From Gammaproteobacteria bacterium (GTDB lineage: Bacteria; Pseudomonadota; Gammaproteobacteria; Pseudomonadales; Azotimanducaceae): a DNA stretch of 35,406 nt. A model generated the notes under the pieces. It did no database searches and was not told where the DNA came from. It saw only the letters and a list, made by a program, of their open reading frames with translations. Of this stretch, positions 33,801 to 35,406 are shown piece after piece. Location of the stretch: assembly GCA_021773555.1 (NCBI GenBank), contig JAJFKA010000068.1, positions 1 to 35,406 of the forward strand, read 5' to 3'. Numbering within the stretch: the stretch's first letter is position 1; each line of letters opens with the position of its first letter. The translations under genes were made by a program, and so were the position numbers.

Positions 33801-35406
33801 TGGGATCGGCCGCTGTCGATGCGGGCACTTCTTCCATTACGGTCACGGCCGATACAACTTTGATTGACATACAGTCAGGGTCGAGCCTGACGGCCGATTC
33901 GATCGTTTTGTCTGCACAGACAGGCGTGACGATTGCTGGAACCCTGGCTGAAACGACAGCGTCCTCAGGCGCGATTGATGTCGATTTTGGTCTTGCGAAC
34001 GGTGGTGCGGTTGCTGATCTTGGCGGCGCGACACTGAACTTTGCCGGGACAACCGGCAGTATTGATGGCGGCACAGGTACAGATACACTGATGGGTCTGG
34101 ATACCGGGAACGCGTTCGTCGTCAACGGCGCGAATCAAGGCACATTGGATGCCGGTAATCTTAGCTTTGGATCGAGCGAGGGGATTGAGAATATTACCGG
34201 CGGCGCGATCGCCGATAGTTTCGCCATCAACAGCGGATCGGTAGTCTCGATTGACGGGCAGGGAAATACCGATTCCATTGATGTGTCCGGACATGCGACG
34301 ACCCAGACACTCAACATTGCGGCAAACACCTTAACCTCGGGTGGCAGCCTGACCAGTATCGAACAGGTCACGGGTGACGATACCAACGATGTGGTCACTG
34401 GCGCGGCCGGCGCAACCATTACCGGTGCCAATGATGGTACTTCTGGTGCTTACACCTTTATTGATTTTGTGGGTATTACCGGGACCGCGGCGAGTGATGC
34501 GTTCACCATCAACACAGGTGCTTCGATCGGTGCCATTGATGGTCTGACCGGCACCGATACGATTGATGTGTCCACGCATGCAACGACGCAGACGTTAGAC
34601 GTTACGGCCAACACCTTAACGTCAGGTGGCACCCTGACGAGTATCGAACAGGTAACCGGTGACAATGCGAATGATTTGGTAACTGGCGCAGCGAGTGCCG
34701 CGATTACCGGCGCCAACGACGGTACGTCCGGTGCCTACACCTTTATAGATTTTGTCAGCATCACCGGTACCGCCGTGGCTAATGCGTTCACCATCAACGA
34801 TGGCGGGTCCATCGGTGCCATTGATGGCCTGACCGGTACCGATACGATTGATGTCTCCACCCATGCGACGACCCAGACGTTAAACGTTACGGCGAACACT
34901 TTAACCTCGGGTGGCACCCTGGCTAACATTGAACAGGTCACGGGTGATGGCGTCAATGATATTGTGACCGCTGCTGCGGGTGCATCGTTTACCGGTGGTA
35001 ATGATGGCACCACCGGCGCTTACACGTTTATTGACTTTGCCACGGTACAGGGTACCGCCGCCGACGATAGTTTTGCGATCCAGGATGGCGTCACGCTGAC
35101 GGCAGCGATTGATGGTCAGGGTCAAACCACGACGGATACGGTGACCTATGCGGCGTCGACGGTTGCGGTGACGGTTGATGCCTCACTGTTTACGGATATT
35201 GAACTGCTGGTCGACAGTGGTAATGCCGGTGATACGTTAACGGGTATTAGTGCGGTGAGTATTACCGGTCCTAACACCGGTGATATTGGCACGCTGACCT
35301 TCACGGGCTTTGAGAACCTGGCGGGTACCACGGGTTCGGACACCTTTACGATAGCGAACGGTGGTTCGATCGGTGCGATTGATGGATTGACGGGTACGGA
35401 TGCGAT
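30863..35406 (+). CDS. Giant TpsA exoprotein (filamentous-haemagglutinin type), 3' end outside window
   Basis: Open from ATG to the last base, more than 1514 codons. GAGAGAG stands just before the start. The N-terminus has a long extended signal region (about 60 residues, basic start, then LLASGLMATQLMLAPMAFA and a cleavage before GPEGG). It is followed by the TPS secretion domain (about 62-300) with HIAQESQNLLMNFDSFDV, FGNITANGRIALVNPRGVVFGETASVNAAG and repeated NxG-x-I beta-helix turns. Further on it is rich in Gly, Thr, Asp and Ala. From about residue 1115 it has 95-residue repeats. Cysteine seems absent from the translated part, as expected for a secreted beta-helix protein. It is probably a surface adhesin exported by the TpsB upstream; a toxin C-terminus cannot be excluded because the end is not seen. 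Confidence 0.93.
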   Translation, partial: MRKRGTYKRVRPKHKTQLSYEGAPVRSYNLKPLTSFMLERGLLASGLMATQLMLAPMAFAGPEGGVVVTGEGSVSKVSPLQTHIAQESQNLLMNFDSFDVAVDESVLISQPNAAAWFVGQIVGGSPTAIFGNITANGRIALVNPRGVVFGETASVNAAGIFASSLGLNHEDIFNGDTANFQAEKGGGGYVINHGLISASLGGEVTLLGETVANTGVIVATLGHVNLASGSRAVVSFGEEQLIGIEITEAVLENNAGLRAAVSNSGTIDADGGTVLLTSSVSKNLFDLAVNNEGVIKAKEAEYSNGVIRLFGSGSSVLNTGVLDASTTNVDAGAIQIVSDETISITDESKVTATSVAGRGGSIEMTAANVLIGGSSQVDVSGGSGGGVVSLLAETSAVLGDSVSVTADGVVAGDGGLIEITGENVSFSGSASATGGSKAGDGGAVKLNATSQLEFKGSVNVDAPHGATGDLVFSAPVVTIDSESGLRQQALERSAANIEINASRLVVLENLDSDVLDLGSDNLSINVAGSSRSTAATDAIGFVMTSSNDVLRTSGTITIQVTDEGVNANALIDIAGKLEHVPEPAPLPNEPLNPGNDIALIANQGRVRVRSTGVLSASADGQGSKPGVVLLSASGSDRQSGVVFEGVVDVSHSEGTGGVVRLLGDSVILSGAATIDASGGQGGGLVLIGGNYQGAGAEANALETFVGKNVVIAASAIDSGDGGTVIIWSDENTRFHGQVIARGGDSGGDGGFVETSSPGFLHATGIVNAGATKGAAGTWLLDPADIYISDYDETDITEAAGTYSDSGDDGGFSNLQPLTIETALGLGTSVIVTTTTAGGAAPRSGVIHVVDPINFTGTGTVSLTLNADSAVIFDNADPNSFDPTFTGTIDAVNGGTVSDNGSGTLSLDINATTDVTISEVIDVDGTITIDGSGTASLTAAVTAGAALTIGASSSPATLSVNSAVTATGFAIAMTGGSVTFLGSAAVDAGTSSITVTADTTLIDIQSGSSLTADSIVLSAQTGVTIAGTLAETTASSGAIDVDFGLANGGAVADLGGATLNFAGTTGSIDGGTGTDTLMGLDTGNAFVVNGANQGTLDAGNLSFGSSEGIENITGGAIADSFAINSGSVVSIDGQGNTDSIDVSGHATTQTLNIAANTLTSGGSLTSIEQVTGDDTNDVVTGAAGATITGANDGTSGAYTFIDFVGITGTAASDAFTINTGASIGAIDGLTGTDTIDVSTHATTQTLDVTANTLTSGGTLTSIEQVTGDNANDLVTGAASAAITGANDGTSGAYTFIDFVSITGTAVANAFTINDGGSIGAIDGLTGTDTIDVSTHATTQTLNVTANTLTSGGTLANIEQVTGDGVNDIVTAAAGASFTGGNDGTTGAYTFIDFATVQGTAADDSFAIQDGVTLTAAIDGQGQTTTDTVTYAASTVAVTVDASLFTDIELLVDSGNAGDTLTGISAVSITGPNTGDIGTLTFTGFENLAGTTGSDTFTIANGGSIGAIDGLTGTDA
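34211..35061 (+). repeat. Three 285-bp in-frame tandem repeats in tpsA
   Basis: Equivalent points recur at exact 285-base steps: the GATGTGTCC-like codons at 34280, 34565 and 34850, and the Asn-Asp-Gly-Thr codons at 34427, 34712 and 34997. Each unit of 95 residues reads about FTIN-GASIGAIDGLTGTDTIDV, ATTQTLNVTANTLTSGG, SIEQVTGD and ANDGTSGAYTFIDF. A divergent fourth unit follows, and a fresh copy (SIGAIDGLTGTD) begins at the window edge, so the array continues. Confidence 0.92.

Noticed and set aside
33265-34125. 286-codon frame on the minus strand inside tpsA, with several shorter ones to 35343
   Set aside because: These arise because the Gly/Thr/Asp-rich repeats lack stop codons in the opposite phase. 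Their products are repetitive Val/Pro/Ser-rich sequence with no domain, and the tpsA frame is continuous.
1-35406. tRNA, rRNA, CRISPR array, complete insertion sequence or phage genes
   Set aside because: None was seen on either strand; the repeats present are coding repeats or short inverted repeats.

Overview
The window comes from the chromosome of a gammaproteobacterium. Three gene neighbourhoods place it there: lptD-surA-pdxA-ksgA-apaH on one strand with amgK-murU divergent from lptD; trpEGDC running into a convergent crp/vfr gene, followed by an OsmC gene, coq7 and a HIT gene (an order like that around vfr in Pseudomonas); and a ybgA-type gene next to phr, as in E. coli. The genus cannot be named from the sequence.

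Positions 1-5700 hold the 3' end of katG with a terminator, then on the minus strand a DNA photolyase, a DUF523/DUF1722 protein, a pteridine-reductase-like SDR and a CCA-adding enzyme that lacks its HD motif. Positions 5680-12100 carry the envelope/ribosome operon lptD-surA-pdxA-ksgA-apaH (apaG is absent). LptD has no standard start codon in front of what looks like its signal peptide. Positions 12256-14708 (plus strand) hold amgK-murU (MurNAc recycling) and rpe. A 293-base spacer with hairpins and a mini-ORF ending Trp-Arg-Trp-stop leads into trpE-trpG-trpD-trpC (15002-19013). The trp genes meet a Crp/Vfr-type regulator tail to tail, their stop codons sharing TTAA.

Positions 19950-21790 hold an OsmC/YhfA protein, a VOC protein, coq7 and a HIT hydrolase.

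From 21799 to the end lies the unusual part. On the minus strand are a protein with two cyclic-nucleotide-binding-like domains and a cysteine-less rhodanese domain, and a PP2C phosphatase joined through one membrane helix to a periplasmic SPOR domain. Divergent from these, on the plus strand, are a class III adenylate cyclase fused to an FHA domain; a 1017-residue Ser/Thr kinase with an N-terminal array of Thr-Ile-Leu-Arg-like repeats, a membrane helix and a C-terminal FGE/sulfatase-modifying-like domain; a TpsB outer-membrane transporter; and a giant TpsA exoprotein (more than 1514 residues, 95-residue repeats) that runs off the window.

My main inference is that these six genes form an envelope-spanning phospho-threonine and cAMP signalling module tied to a two-partner secretion system. 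Kinase and phosphatase would set the phosphorylation of the repeat array, the FHA domain of the cyclase would read it, and cAMP would be sensed by the double-cNBD protein and perhaps by the Crp/Vfr protein. The domain content is visible in the sequence; the wiring is hypothesis.
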